DNA of 64,000 nucleotides, from positions 124,001 through 188,000 of the forward strand of contig NZ_NHRJ02000001.1 in NCBI RefSeq assembly GCF_002220865.2, written 5' to 3'. The translations under genes were made by a program, and so were the position numbers. Of the stretch, positions 52,790-62,900 are shown piece by piece (the first letter of the stretch is position 1; the number at the start of each line of letters is the position of its first letter). This DNA comes from Paenibacillus xerothermodurans (GTDB taxonomy: Bacteria > Bacillota > Bacilli > Paenibacillales > NBRC-103111). The notes under the pieces are model-generated. The model made no database searches. It was not told where the DNA came from and saw only the letters and a program-made list of their open reading frames with translations.

Positions 52790-53452
52790 TTGTCTGCGTA
52801 CGAATCGATCAAAGACTTCATCATACGGGGAGTATATAAGCCTGGGCAGCGCCTTACTGAGGAACACCTGGCAAGCGAACTGAGTCTGAGCCGTACACCC
52901 ATACGTGAGGCGATCATGCGGCTGGAGGCAGAAGGCCTCATCACTCCGCTCAAGCGTGGTATGATGGTCCGAAACTACACACGCGCAGAAATCCGTCAAT
53001 TCTATGATCTCCGGGCACTGTTAGAGGGTTACGCGGCGGGGCAGGCAGCTATCCATCGCAGCGAGGAGGACATCCGGCGGCTGCAGGAGGCGAATAAGCC
53101 CTTTATTTGGCTGGTCGAAAATTATCGGCAGTCGGACTTCACCACAAACAATCAAATTATGGAATCGAACAGCTTGTACCATGATGCAGTATTTTCCGCG
53201 TCCAAAAATGAATACATCCGTTTTCTCATCTCTAATGTTGTCGTTGTCCCACTAGTGTTCCGTTCGCTGAATTGGTACACGCTCGAACGGCTGCAGCGTT
53301 CGATCACCACCCATGAAACCATCACCGCGTCGATCATCCAACGCGACAGCGAACGTGCGAAGACTGCAATGCTGGAGCATGTGTACCAAGGGCGGGATTT
53401 GGTGCTGCAATCGTTGGAGGCGGTCGATAACGTAAGTGAGCCGGAAACATAA
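52790..53452 (+). CDS. GntR-family regulator (FadR/FCD type) of the aconitase-X operon
   Basis: The 220-residue protein has a winged helix (residues 4-70: YKPGQRLTEEHLASELSLSRTPIREAIMRLEAEGL) and an FCD effector domain (FYDLRALLEGYAA, LYHDAVFSASKNEYI, HETITASIIQRDSERAKTAMLEHV). FCD regulators respond to carboxylic acids. It begins at TTG 52790, behind GGGGTG, and is divergent from the tctC-led operon, across two matching operators. It is probably a repressor released by the pathway's acid substrate. Confidence 0.92.
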   Translation: MSAYESIKDFIIRGVYKPGQRLTEEHLASELSLSRTPIREAIMRLEAEGLITPLKRGMMVRNYTRAEIRQFYDLRALLEGYAAGQAAIHRSEEDIRRLQEANKPFIWLVENYRQSDFTTNNQIMESNSLYHDAVFSASKNEYIRFLISNVVVVPLVFRSLNWYTLERLQRSITTHETITASIIQRDSERAKTAMLEHVYQGRDLVLQSLEAVDNVSEPET

Positions 53453-53511
53453 TGCTTCCATACAGACGCAGCAAAAAGCCGACGGAAGGTACCGCCGGCG
53501 TAATCTTCCAA

Positions 53512-53540
53512 AATAAAAAACGCCCGGCCGAAGCCAGGCT
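53512..53540 (-). terminator. Terminator of the second sugar importer operon
   Basis: On the minus strand GCCTGGC-TTCG-GCCGGGC hairpin with a tetraloop, then GTTTTTTATTTT. It lies 54 bp after the YtcP-type permease stop. Confidence 0.85.
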
Positions 53541-53593
53541 GATCACTTCTAGCGTTGAGTGAACGAACAGGCGGAGATCCATCGGGGTGTCTT

Positions 53594-54484
53594 TTAACCC
53601 TTCAGCGCACCTATCATAACACCCTTCACAAAGTACTTCTGCACAAACGGATACACGCAAAGCACAGGTACCGTCGCTGCCATAATGGTTGCGTACTTGA
53701 TCGTCTCTCCAATCTGAAACCTGTCCGCTGCACTGGCACCTTCGGTCATGCTTTCCGTCGAGTTAGCAATCAAAATCTCACGCAGGATCAGCTGCAATGG
53801 AAAGAGCTCGCGATCCTGTATGAAAATGGATGCATAAAACCAGCCGTTCCATTTCTCCACCGCGTAATAGAGAATCATCACTGCTATGACGGGCATGGAG
53901 AGCGGCAGAATAATCCGGAACAAAATGGTAAAGTGATTCGCCCCATCCATTTTAGCCGACTCCTCCAGGCTGTCCGGTACGGCCATAAAGGCGGTTCGCA
54001 TAATGATCAGATTGAACGTGCTGATTGCAAACGGAATGATCGTTGCCCAGAGACTGTCGATTAAACCAACGTTTTTGACGGTCAAGTATAAAGGCACCAA
54101 ACCGCCATGGAAAAACATAGTCAGCACAATGATAAAAATAAAGGCTTTGTTCCACATTACATTTTTGCGGGACATGACGTACGCGCCCAGCGCGGTCATG
54201 AATAGGTTGAGGATCACACCCACAACCACAATGAACAGCGTATTCCGGTAGCCGGTAAGGATCGATGGGTTGTTAAACACTCCTTTGTAAGCCTCCAAGC
54301 TGAAACCCAGCGGTTTGTAGAGCAGTCCCTTGTGGCTTATCAATTGACCGGCGTCGCTAACGGAGGCGAAAGCTACGTACAATAAAGGATACAGTGTAAC
54401 AATGACCAACAGAATCAGCGCAATGTGTATACCCCAATCGATAATTCTGTCAAACCAGCTTTGTTCAACTTGCATTTTCAGCAC
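53594..54484 (-). CDS. ABC sugar transporter permease, YtcP type (second system)
   Basis: The 296-residue permease has six membrane segments (first WGIHIALILLVIVTLYPLLYV) and EAA loop LEESAKMDGANHFTILF. The end FVQKYFVKGVMIGALKG is that of YtcP proteins. GTG 54482-54484 is chosen because GGGGGAGG precedes it closely; ATG nine bases later is possible. It is the last gene of the operon and is followed by a terminator. Confidence 0.92.
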   Translation of the reverse strand: MLKMQVEQSWFDRIIDWGIHIALILLVIVTLYPLLYVAFASVSDAGQLISHKGLLYKPLGFSLEAYKGVFNNPSILTGYRNTLFIVVVGVILNLFMTALGAYVMSRKNVMWNKAFIFIIVLTMFFHGGLVPLYLTVKNVGLIDSLWATIIPFAISTFNLIIMRTAFMAVPDSLEESAKMDGANHFTILFRIILPLSMPVIAVMILYYAVEKWNGWFYASIFIQDRELFPLQLILREILIANSTESMTEGASAADRFQIGETIKYATIMAATVPVLCVYPFVQKYFVKGVMIGALKG

Positions 54485-54495
54485 TCTGCCTCCCC

Positions 54496-55458
54496 CTACC
54501 ATAAGCTGCTCTCATTCACCTTACGGCTGATGTAGTTGGCCGAAATGAGCAGGATGAGATTGATTACGGAGTTAAATAAGCCAACCGCCGCGCTGTAACT
54601 CCAACCAAATTCCAGTAATCCTTTGCGGTATACGAAAGAGGAGATTACGTCCGCCGTCTCATATGTCACGGGAGTATAGAGCAGGATAATTTTCTCAAAG
54701 CCCACATTCAGCATATTCCCCATACGCAGAATAAACATAATCATTATCGTCGGCATGATACCGGGAAGCGTAATATGCATAATTTGCTTCCAACGGCTGG
54801 CTCCGTCCATTCGTGCGGCTTCATACTGCTCTTGGTCGATGCCCATCAGCGCGGCAATGTAGATAATAGACTCCCAGCCGATCTTTTGCCATATTTCAGA
54901 TAGGATGTAGATGGCACGGAACAGCTCCGGCTTCTGCAGCATCGGATTGCCATCGTAGCCCCAAAAAGTAAGCAGGCTGTTGATGACCCCTTTGGAATTC
55001 GTAAAATCGGTGACCATACCGCAAATGACAACGAGCGACACAAAGTATGGCATGTACGTGATCGTCTGAACCGTGCGCTTGAACACCTGATGGCGGACCT
55101 CATTGATCATTACAGCCAAAATGATGGGAGCCGGAAACTCAAACAACAGCGAATACACGCTGATGATGACCGTGTTCCTTAGAATGCGCCAAAAATAATG
55201 GCTGCCGAAAAAATCAATAAAGTGCTGAAAACCCACCCAGTCACTGCCCAGAATACCCTTCATGGGGGTGTACTCTTTGAACGCTATGACAGCTCCATAC
55301 ATCGGCACGTAATGGAAGACGGCGTAATACACCAAAACGGGAATCATCATGATATACAAATATTTATTTAGAGCAAAATCGCGGATCACCCGCTTCATAA
55401 AGCTTAGCTTAGCGTGCCCTACCGTGCGGGACGACTCCAGCGGCATCGTTTTGTCCAT
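54496..55458 (-). CDS. ABC sugar transporter permease, LplB type (second system)
   Basis: The 320-residue protein has YIMMIPVLVYYAVFHYVPMYGAVIAFKEY and the EAA loop YEAARMDGASRWKQIM (about 205). It ends in VNESSLW, the LplB signature. It follows the binding-protein gene by 60 bp and precedes the YtcP-type gene by 11 bp. An unstructured N-terminus with basic residues precedes the first helix. Confidence 0.93.
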   Translation of the reverse strand: MDKTMPLESSRTVGHAKLSFMKRVIRDFALNKYLYIMMIPVLVYYAVFHYVPMYGAVIAFKEYTPMKGILGSDWVGFQHFIDFFGSHYFWRILRNTVIISVYSLLFEFPAPIILAVMINEVRHQVFKRTVQTITYMPYFVSLVVICGMVTDFTNSKGVINSLLTFWGYDGNPMLQKPELFRAIYILSEIWQKIGWESIIYIAALMGIDQEQYEAARMDGASRWKQIMHITLPGIMPTIMIMFILRMGNMLNVGFEKIILLYTPVTYETADVISSFVYRKGLLEFGWSYSAAVGLFNSVINLILLISANYISRKVNESSLW

Positions 55459-55518
55459 GCTGACCCCTCCTTCTCTGATAATAGGGGGAGGCCCAGCGGC
55501 CTCCTGTCGGCGAGCTGC

Positions 55519-57150
55519 TTAACGTTTGTTATAGCGATCCAATGCGGCCGTCTGGATTTCGATGGCACGGTCGATCTTCAGCGACTTCATTTTCTCCATA
55601 TACTGCTCAAAGCTGTCCACGGGTTCTGCACCCAGAATAATTTTCAGCGTCATTTCGTCTACCAATGTGTTGACATCCGTCATGATTTTAGCGAATTCCG
55701 AGCTCTCTTCAGGTGTTGGCGTGATCGGCGGCAGTTCATGCTTGATCATGTCCGTTTTCTCCCAGATCGCTACAGCCTCGCGTTGGTTCGGCATCTCCAG
55801 ATATTGTTCGATGTAGCGTTTATCCTGAATAAACGGACCGTTGTAGTTGGATCTGAAATGCAGCGTCATTGCTTGGGAAACCGCCAGTTTGTCCGGATTT
55901 TTCATGATCAAATCAGTGTACTTCGGATAGCCGTTTTCCATCTTGTAGCTGACATCTTCTACGCCGAAGTTATATAACATATGACCTTCCTCACCATAGC
56001 CGTAGTCCAGCATGCGCACGGCCAGCTCCGGATTCTTCGAGCTTCCGGTTATCGCAACCATACCGTTCGTTCCGAACGCCAGGTCTCTTTGGCCAAACGG
56101 CGCGATATCTCCCTTCTTCAACACAGGATAAGGGGCCGCCACGAGCATCGCCTTGGGATCCTTCGCCTGCATGAGCGGCTGCCATTTACCGATACCTCCG
56201 CCGGCATTGCCCACAGTGGCGCCTGATGCACCGGAAGCCATGTTCGCATCCATTGCTTTGGAGTCAACCGTTGCGATGTTTTTATCCAGTAATCCGTCTT
56301 TATACCACTGGCTGAACAGCCTTAGGAATTCCTTATACCCCGGCTCCGCGGGGCCGAACTTGATCTCGTCGTCATCGAGATAGAAATTACGGGTTACTCC
56401 GAATGCACCCACAAAGGCACCGCTGTTGAAATCATTTAAAACCCTCGGTTTGCTGTTAAACGTGATCGGCGCGGCAGCACCTTTCTTTTCTTTGAAAGCG
56501 GTAAGTGCCGCTGTCCATTCATCAATAGTGGTCGGAACGGGAAGTCCGAGCTCATCCAACCAGTCTTTGCGGACGATCGGCCCCTGGAAGACCATCAGGG
56601 AAGCATCCCCCCGGATAAATGGAAACGCATAGTAGCTGCCGTTATCCGTTTTTATCATCTTATCTATTTCCGGGTGCTCTTTTAAATATTTCTTCAAGTT
56701 TGGTGCGTGCTTATCGATTAGGTCGTTCAGCTTCAAAATATATCCGTCTTTGATCGCTTTCTCCGGGCCTCCGGGGAACTCGGTGCGGAAAGTATATTCG
56801 ATCATGTCAGGCAGGTCCCCTGATGCCATCATCACATTGAGCGCTTCCTTCGCTTGATTGGCGGGCGGTGCAATGAACTTGAGCGGAACGCCTGTTCTCT
56901 TCTGCAGTTCCTGATAAAACGGAATGTCCTGATGGGTTGCCTTGATTCCCGCCAGACTCGTGGGAAATCCCAACCAATAGGTCAGGGTCTGGTCGGTCTT
57001 GATCGGATACGTCGTTGGAGCACCTGGCGCCGTGTCGGATGTCCCGCCTTCAGATGTCGGCTGTGCGGTGTCATTGGAACATGCCATCGTGATCGAGCTC
57101 ATCATACTGGTTAAAACAACTGCCGAAACGAGTTTCCTTGCTCTTTTCAT
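55519..57150 (-). CDS. ABC transporter solute-binding lipoprotein (second system)
   Basis: The 543-residue lipoprotein begins KRARKLVSAVVLTSMMSSITMACSN; the Cys at about 24 is preceded by TMA, a slightly unusual lipobox. The mature part is the large family 1 binding fold (DLPDMIEYTFRTEFPGGPEKAI, YYAFPFIRGDAS, GPIVRKDWLDELGLPVPTT). It is not close to copies A and B, so a different sugar is likely. ATG 57148-57150 follows AAAGGAGG. The gene order here is binding protein, LplB, YtcP, which differs from the fucoside operon. Confidence 0.9.
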   Translation of the reverse strand: MKRARKLVSAVVLTSMMSSITMACSNDTAQPTSEGGTSDTAPGAPTTYPIKTDQTLTYWLGFPTSLAGIKATHQDIPFYQELQKRTGVPLKFIAPPANQAKEALNVMMASGDLPDMIEYTFRTEFPGGPEKAIKDGYILKLNDLIDKHAPNLKKYLKEHPEIDKMIKTDNGSYYAFPFIRGDASLMVFQGPIVRKDWLDELGLPVPTTIDEWTAALTAFKEKKGAAAPITFNSKPRVLNDFNSGAFVGAFGVTRNFYLDDDEIKFGPAEPGYKEFLRLFSQWYKDGLLDKNIATVDSKAMDANMASGASGATVGNAGGGIGKWQPLMQAKDPKAMLVAAPYPVLKKGDIAPFGQRDLAFGTNGMVAITGSSKNPELAVRMLDYGYGEEGHMLYNFGVEDVSYKMENGYPKYTDLIMKNPDKLAVSQAMTLHFRSNYNGPFIQDKRYIEQYLEMPNQREAVAIWEKTDMIKHELPPITPTPEESSEFAKIMTDVNTLVDEMTLKIILGAEPVDSFEQYMEKMKSLKIDRAIEIQTAALDRYNKR

Positions 57151-57236
57151 AACGTTGACCTCCTTTAATTTACCGGCAGCCGGCTGATACTTGGCGGCCG
57201 GCGTCACATGGGATGCAGCTCATGGTTTCACTATAT

Positions 57237-57250
57237 GGCAAACGCTTACA
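57237..57250 (-). promoter_or_regulatory. cre-like site upstream of the second importer operon
   Basis: TGTAAGCGTTTGCC on the minus strand matches the TGNAANCGNWNNC core fully. It is 87 bp upstream of the binding-protein start, so catabolite control is plausible. Nothing else was recognised in the 57,151-57,385 gap. Confidence 0.5.
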
Positions 57251-57369
57251 TTAACGGTATCGTAAATATCGCCAAACCCATCGGCATTTTGCCAAATCCA
57301 TATTGAAAAAGTACAATTGAGTAAACAAAACAGCCAAACGCGCCGGCCCCTAGGGGCATGCGAACGCAA

Positions 57370-57396
57370 GAAAAAGCCGCCCTAATCAGTCGGCTT
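57370..57396 (-). terminator. Terminator overlapping the end of the second AraC sensor gene
   Basis: AGCCG...CGGCT hairpin whose loop contains the stop codon (57386-57388), followed on the minus strand by TTTTTCTTG. It would separate the sensor gene from the importer operon. Confidence 0.65.
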
Positions 57397-59779
57397 GACG
57401 TCCCAGCGTTTCCTTATATTTACCTGGCGTGATCCCCTCGTACTTTTTAAATGTCCGGATGAAGGCATTCACATCGTTAAAACCCACACAGACGGATACT
57501 TCACCAATTGTTTTACCGGCTTCCGCTACCAGCTGCTTCGCATGCGCAATCCTTGTCTTGTTGATGCCATCCAGTAAGCCTTCCCCGGTGCTGTCTTTGA
57601 ACAGCTTGGACAGATAAGCCGGCTTCATATCAAAATGGTTGCCGATCATCGTGATGTTCAAGCTCGGGCTGTGGTAATTATGTTCGATAAAGCTATGCAC
57701 CTGCCGGATCAGGTCACTCAGCAGCTTCTGGCGAGATTGCAGTATATTTTGCTGGCGTTTGGTTGAAGTATATTCGCACACCTGTTTTAACAATTCGGCC
57801 ATTTGCCCCTGCATATCTTGAATCGTTGCGCATCGGGCAAGCTTCTCCACCCTTTTTTCGAACTTCGTGCGATTCGGCACGGGAAGACTCTCCTGCACAT
57901 GTCCGATTTCGCTCAGCGTTTTCACCAAGGTGCTTACCAAATTGAGCATTAAACATCGGGCTATCGGGACGGATACCGCAGCGCCGCGGAAATTCCGGTC
58001 GATGATCTCGTCAAGCGTGTTCTGTGCCGAAGGAAAGTCGCCGATTTTGATATAGTTGATCAACTGCTGTTCTACCTGCAGCGGGTAATAGTATCCGACC
58101 TGCTGCCCAGCCTCCTCATGCTTATGAATATCCCAATAACACAGAATTTCCTTGCTGCCCATAACGAGCTTATATTCCATTGCATCCAAAGCCTCGACAT
58201 ATGCCTGCGAGAGACCCGCCAGAGAGCTGTGTACGCCGCTGACGGAAAGGGTGAGTTGGATATGGTATTTTGTTCTGAGAAAGGACTGCGCTTCGGTGGC
58301 GATTCTCAGCAGCTCCTGTTGACGGTGGTCCGGCTCCCAGTCGGAGAAATTGATCAAGCAGGCGGACATGTCGTCCAGCTCCGCAACGAATCCCTGGTGA
58401 TGCCGTGCAGATAGCTCTTCCAATACATTTTGCATAATAAACTGCTGCAGCCTGAGCTTATCCGCCGGCTCCTTGCCCATGATCGATTCCATAAACGCGG
58501 TGTTGTCTTCGACGTACAGAAGCATAACTGCAAAATCGTTTGTCATTAACCGCATATTGAAGGTGGTCAGCGCTTCGTCGATCGGAATATGGCCGTCGAG
58601 CTTACCTTTCAGAAGCCGTACGATGAAATTCGATCGCACAATGTGCATCTGCTTCTTCCGCTCCAGCGTAAACCGGTCCATTGCGAGGAACGTCTGATCG
58701 ACGGCCTGCTGCAGAAATTGAAATTCATTATATCCCCCGGCCGTATCGGAATCCGCTTTGGTTGTGAAAGCCTGCACCAGCCGCCGCACCGGATTGTAGT
58801 TTTTGCGAAGAAAAAAATATGTCAGCATGCCGCCCCCGAGCAGACTTATCAAAATGCTCATATACGTCAGATTACGGACCTGTTCGGCTTTTTGCCAGAA
58901 CAGCCGGCTTGGGATAATCGAAACATATTTCAATTTGGACTGTACAGATTGAACGTAGGACACCTCATATCGTTCTCCGCCGTACTCCCAGAAAAAGAAG
59001 TCCGAAGTCGCCATTCGCTGTGTAAAAAGAAAATCCAGCGGCAGAGGCTCTTCTGAACTGGAGACAAGCACTTCATTATCCTCGTTCAAAATCAATACAT
59101 GTCCCTTGTTAAACAGGCCTACATGTTCAATCGTATGAAGAATCCGGGACGGATCAATCATTATAACGTTGGTCGCGACAGGACGATTGTTATCCGGCGG
59201 ATGCGTGCTGACATACGCGACAGCCTTCCGGCGGCTTCCGTCTTCCGTCACACGCCACATTGGAATGAATCCTTTAAAGTTCTTCTGAGTTATGTGCGTT
59301 TTCCAGGTTTCAAGAGGGAGTTCCGCACTGTCGTGCATGAGCTTATAGGCAAAAGTCGCGTCACGGTAGACGTCCGGCAGCAAAACCATGTTTTGATCCG
59401 CCAAGTAGATATAGAAGCTGTCGACCAACGAATAAGAGTTTTTATAAACATTTAATGTCTTCGTAATTTCATACAAATCATAGGTGTAGTCATTCGGGAA
59501 AAGAGTATATTTGTGCGAGTACAACAGCTCCCTTATACGTACGTTCCAGGTGAGCTCATAATTGAGCCGCTCCATCGTTTCGAATTGGTTATCCATAAGT
59601 GTGCGAGCCTGTTTGAGCAGCGATTCGTTGGCTGCGTGTATTTCATTCTCTAATGCCTGGCTAGATTGCACGTAGACGATGATACTGATAACAATCGGCA
59701 GAAGCAGAACGGCCATGTAGGACAACAGCCAAGTCAATAAAACGCTTTTCCGGTTGATTTGCGACATCCTGCGCAGCAT
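57386..59779 (-). CDS. Membrane-anchored AraC-family sensor-regulator (second system)
   Basis: The 797-residue protein has a transmembrane segment at about 13-36, an extracellular Cache-like domain with FYIYLADQNMVLLPD and VAYVSTHPPDNNRPVATNVIMIDP, and a second segment at about 303-325. The C-terminus has AraC helix-turn-helix motifs (LNITMIGNHFDMKPAYLSKLF, KTIGEVSVCVGFNDVNAFIRTF). It is upstream of and codirectional with the second importer operon, so it likely activates it when its sugar is outside. ATG 59779 follows GGGGAGG. Similar in plan to the sensor at 30259-32619, but only moderately similar in sequence. Confidence 0.92.
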   Translation of the reverse strand: MLRRMSQINRKSVLLTWLLSYMAVLLLPIVISIIVYVQSSQALENEIHAANESLLKQARTLMDNQFETMERLNYELTWNVRIRELLYSHKYTLFPNDYTYDLYEITKTLNVYKNSYSLVDSFYIYLADQNMVLLPDVYRDATFAYKLMHDSAELPLETWKTHITQKNFKGFIPMWRVTEDGSRRKAVAYVSTHPPDNNRPVATNVIMIDPSRILHTIEHVGLFNKGHVLILNEDNEVLVSSSEEPLPLDFLFTQRMATSDFFFWEYGGERYEVSYVQSVQSKLKYVSIIPSRLFWQKAEQVRNLTYMSILISLLGGGMLTYFFLRKNYNPVRRLVQAFTTKADSDTAGGYNEFQFLQQAVDQTFLAMDRFTLERKKQMHIVRSNFIVRLLKGKLDGHIPIDEALTTFNMRLMTNDFAVMLLYVEDNTAFMESIMGKEPADKLRLQQFIMQNVLEELSARHHQGFVAELDDMSACLINFSDWEPDHRQQELLRIATEAQSFLRTKYHIQLTLSVSGVHSSLAGLSQAYVEALDAMEYKLVMGSKEILCYWDIHKHEEAGQQVGYYYPLQVEQQLINYIKIGDFPSAQNTLDEIIDRNFRGAAVSVPIARCLMLNLVSTLVKTLSEIGHVQESLPVPNRTKFEKRVEKLARCATIQDMQGQMAELLKQVCEYTSTKRQQNILQSRQKLLSDLIRQVHSFIEHNYHSPSLNITMIGNHFDMKPAYLSKLFKDSTGEGLLDGINKTRIAHAKQLVAEAGKTIGEVSVCVGFNDVNAFIRTFKKYEGITPGKYKETLGRQAD

Positions 59780-59895
59780 CGGTTGTACCTCCCCGAGGAT
59801 TGTATCCGCTTACAATTATGCCCCGAACACGGTTCGCTGTCCAGCACACTTTTGTGTATGATTCCGTGCCGTCGCCGTTCACTTCCGTATGACAA

Positions 59896-59926
59896 AAGAA
59901 ACCCCAAGAGCGGTAGCTCCTGGGGT
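59896..59926 (-). terminator. Terminator after the hybrid kinase gene
   Basis: ACCCC-AGGAGC/GCTCT-GGGGT hairpin followed on the minus strand by TTTCTTTTG, 22 bp after the kinase stop. Confidence 0.75.
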
Positions 59927-59947
59927 ATTTCATGGATCATCATTGTC

Positions 59948-62900
59948 TCACTGCAAAAACATTTTTCCGTATCCTTCGTCGTCATCGTTTGCCTTATCTT
60001 TTGCTGAATCATCGTGCATCGCCAGCCAATTGCGGATCATGGAGAGCAGCTGCGCACTGTTCACCGGTTTGGTGATGTAATCTGACGCACCGGCTTCAAG
60101 ACATTGCTCCCGGTCTCCCTTCATTGCTTTGGCTGTCAGTGCAATGATCGGAAGATCCTTGAATTCCGGTTTCTCACGTATGGCACGAGTCGTTTCGTAG
60201 CCGTCCATGACCGGCATCATAATATCCATCAGAACGATCTTGATGTCGGGTGTCTGCTCCAGAATGGTAATTGCATCGTGGCCGTTTTCCGCAGCGATCA
60301 CCTTCATTCCGTGGCGCTCCAGTATGGTGGTTAAAGCGAAAATGTTGCGGATATCATCGTCCACCACCAACACCTTTTTGGTCTGGATCATCTCATCGGA
60401 CTGATGCAGCTTTACGAGCGTGTCCTTGGCCCCGTCCGGCAAATCATCCGCCTTTCTGTGGAGGAACAAAGTCGTGTCATCCAATACCTGAGTGGATGAT
60501 TTCGCCTCCCTGATCACAGCGGTTTTCATTAATTCTTCGAGTTCCTGCTCTTCTTCCCCGGTCATTTTCACTAGATTATGCAGTACGATCGCCCGGTGTT
60601 TGTTTTTCGGATTTTTTTGCATTTCCCGGACAAATTGCGCGATGCTCAAATCCGGCAGATCATTGCATGCAAGCACGCAATCAAATTCCTTGGATTTCAA
60701 TTGGGCAAGAGCTTTGCGTGCCGTATCCACCGTTGTAATTTTTATATCATCATTAGCAAGCAATTCGATATACTGGTTGCTCTGATCCGGATTATTCACG
60801 GCGATGAGCAGGTCGTGCACGGTTTTATCGGCATAGCTGTTGAGGTTGTCCAATGCGTTGCTCAGATCCTCTCTCGATACCGGTTTGCAAATGTAATCCC
60901 GCACGCCCTTTTGCAGCAGCTGTACTTCGTCCTCTTCAACCGTTATCACACACACTGGAATATGGCGCGCCGCCATATCATTTTTGAGATGCTCCATCAC
61001 GAGCCAGCCGTCCGTATCTTTGAGACGCAAATCAAGCGTGATGGCCGCCGGTTTATATTTATACGCCAGCTCCAAGGCGTCGGAGCCTTTGGTTGTGATG
61101 ACGACCTTGATTCCTTTCTTTCTCAGTATGTCGAGCATAATTTCATTGAATTTGTGGTCGTCCTCGATCACCAGAAACACCCGGTCTCCCGGCTCGATGT
61201 GATCGCGGTCGTCCAACGTTTCATCATCACGTGAAGTGACCGCCAAAACGCGGGTCCGCTTCGGAGGTGCTACATCGATGACCTCCGGGACATATTTCGG
61301 CTTGGGCTCAGGATCCGCAAATTCGCCGTCCAGCGGCAGGTACAGATTGAACGTACTTCCTTTGCCCACCACACTGTAAAGTGAGATTTCTCCCCCCAGC
61401 ATGGCCGCAATCTCACGAGAAATGGCAAGACCCAAGCCCGTGCCGCCATATTCGCGGTTGGTGCTGCCATCCGCCTGCTGGAATGCCTCGAATATGATTT
61501 GCTGCTTGTCCTCCGGAATACCTATCCCCGTATCGCTCACCGAGAAGCACAGCACCATTTTCGCACGATTCAATGTCTCGTTGTCCCGGTTCCACTCTTT
61601 GTAAGCTCTGCGGATGAGAAGCATCACTTCTCCTTTTTCCGTAAACTTGAAAGCATTGGACAGCAGATTTTTCAAAATTTGCTGCAGCCGCTTGGAGTCC
61701 GTCACGATATTGGCCGGAACGTTCGGTTCGACTTTGATGACGTACTCCAATTCCTTGTCATCAATCATGTGACGGAAGGTCCGATCCAGACCGTCGGTCA
61801 GTTCCCTGATGGATACTTCATTAAAGTCCGGCGTGATCGTTCCGGATTCGATCTTGGAAAGATCCAGGATGTCGTTGATCAGACCTAACAATTCATGTCC
61901 GGAATCCTGGATGGTTTTAGCAAATTTAACTTGGATGTCGGTCAGGTTCTCATCCGGATTTTCGACCAACTGCTCTGCGAGCAGCAGCAGCGAGTTCAGC
62001 GGTGTTCTTAGTTCATGCGACATGTTCGCCAAAAATTCGGACTTATACCGTGATGTTAACGCCAGCTGCTCGGCTTTCTCCTCAAGGATTCGCTTGGCTA
62101 CCTCGACCTCGTTGTTCTTGCTCTCCACTTCGGCTTTTTGAATCACAAGGAGCTTTGCTTTGTCTTCGAGCTCTTCATTCGTGTTCTTCAGCTCCATCTG
62201 CTGCTTTTGCAGCTCCTCCGTCAAGGACTGGGACTGCATGAGCAGCTCCTCCGTCCGTTGGTTGGCCTGCATTGTATTAATCACGATGCCAATCGACTCA
62301 GTCAACTGATCGAGGAAAGCCAGATCGATCTCGCTGAACGCGCGGAACGATGCGAGCTCCAGTACTGCCAACACCTGGTCTTCGAAAACAATCGGCAGCA
62401 GCACGATGTTCAGCGGCGCCGCTTCGCCCAAGCCGGAAGAAATCACTACGTAATCTGCGGGCACATTGGTCAGCAGAATCCGTTGATTCTCTATGAGACA
62501 CTGTCCAACCAGGCCTTCACCCTTCCTGAACTCGTTCGAGAGATTTTTGCGCTGTTGATATGCATAGCTCGCGAACAGCTTGAGCACCGGCTCTCCATCC
62601 TGCGGTTCGTTGATGTAAAACACACCGTGCTGCATGGAGACGAGCGGTGCCAACTCCGACAGGATCATGCGGGAGACGGCACACAGATCTCTTTGCCCCT
62701 GCAGCATCCGGGAGAACTTGGCCAAATTTGTTTTCAGCCAGTCCTGCTCGGTATTGATGCGGGTCGTTTCCTTCAAGTTGCGGATCATCTCGTTCATATT
62801 GTCTTTCAGCGTGGTCAATTCGCCGGCTGTCGTGACGTCAATGGTCCTTGACAAATCACCCTTGGTCACCGCAGTGGCAACGTTAGTAATTGCACGCACC

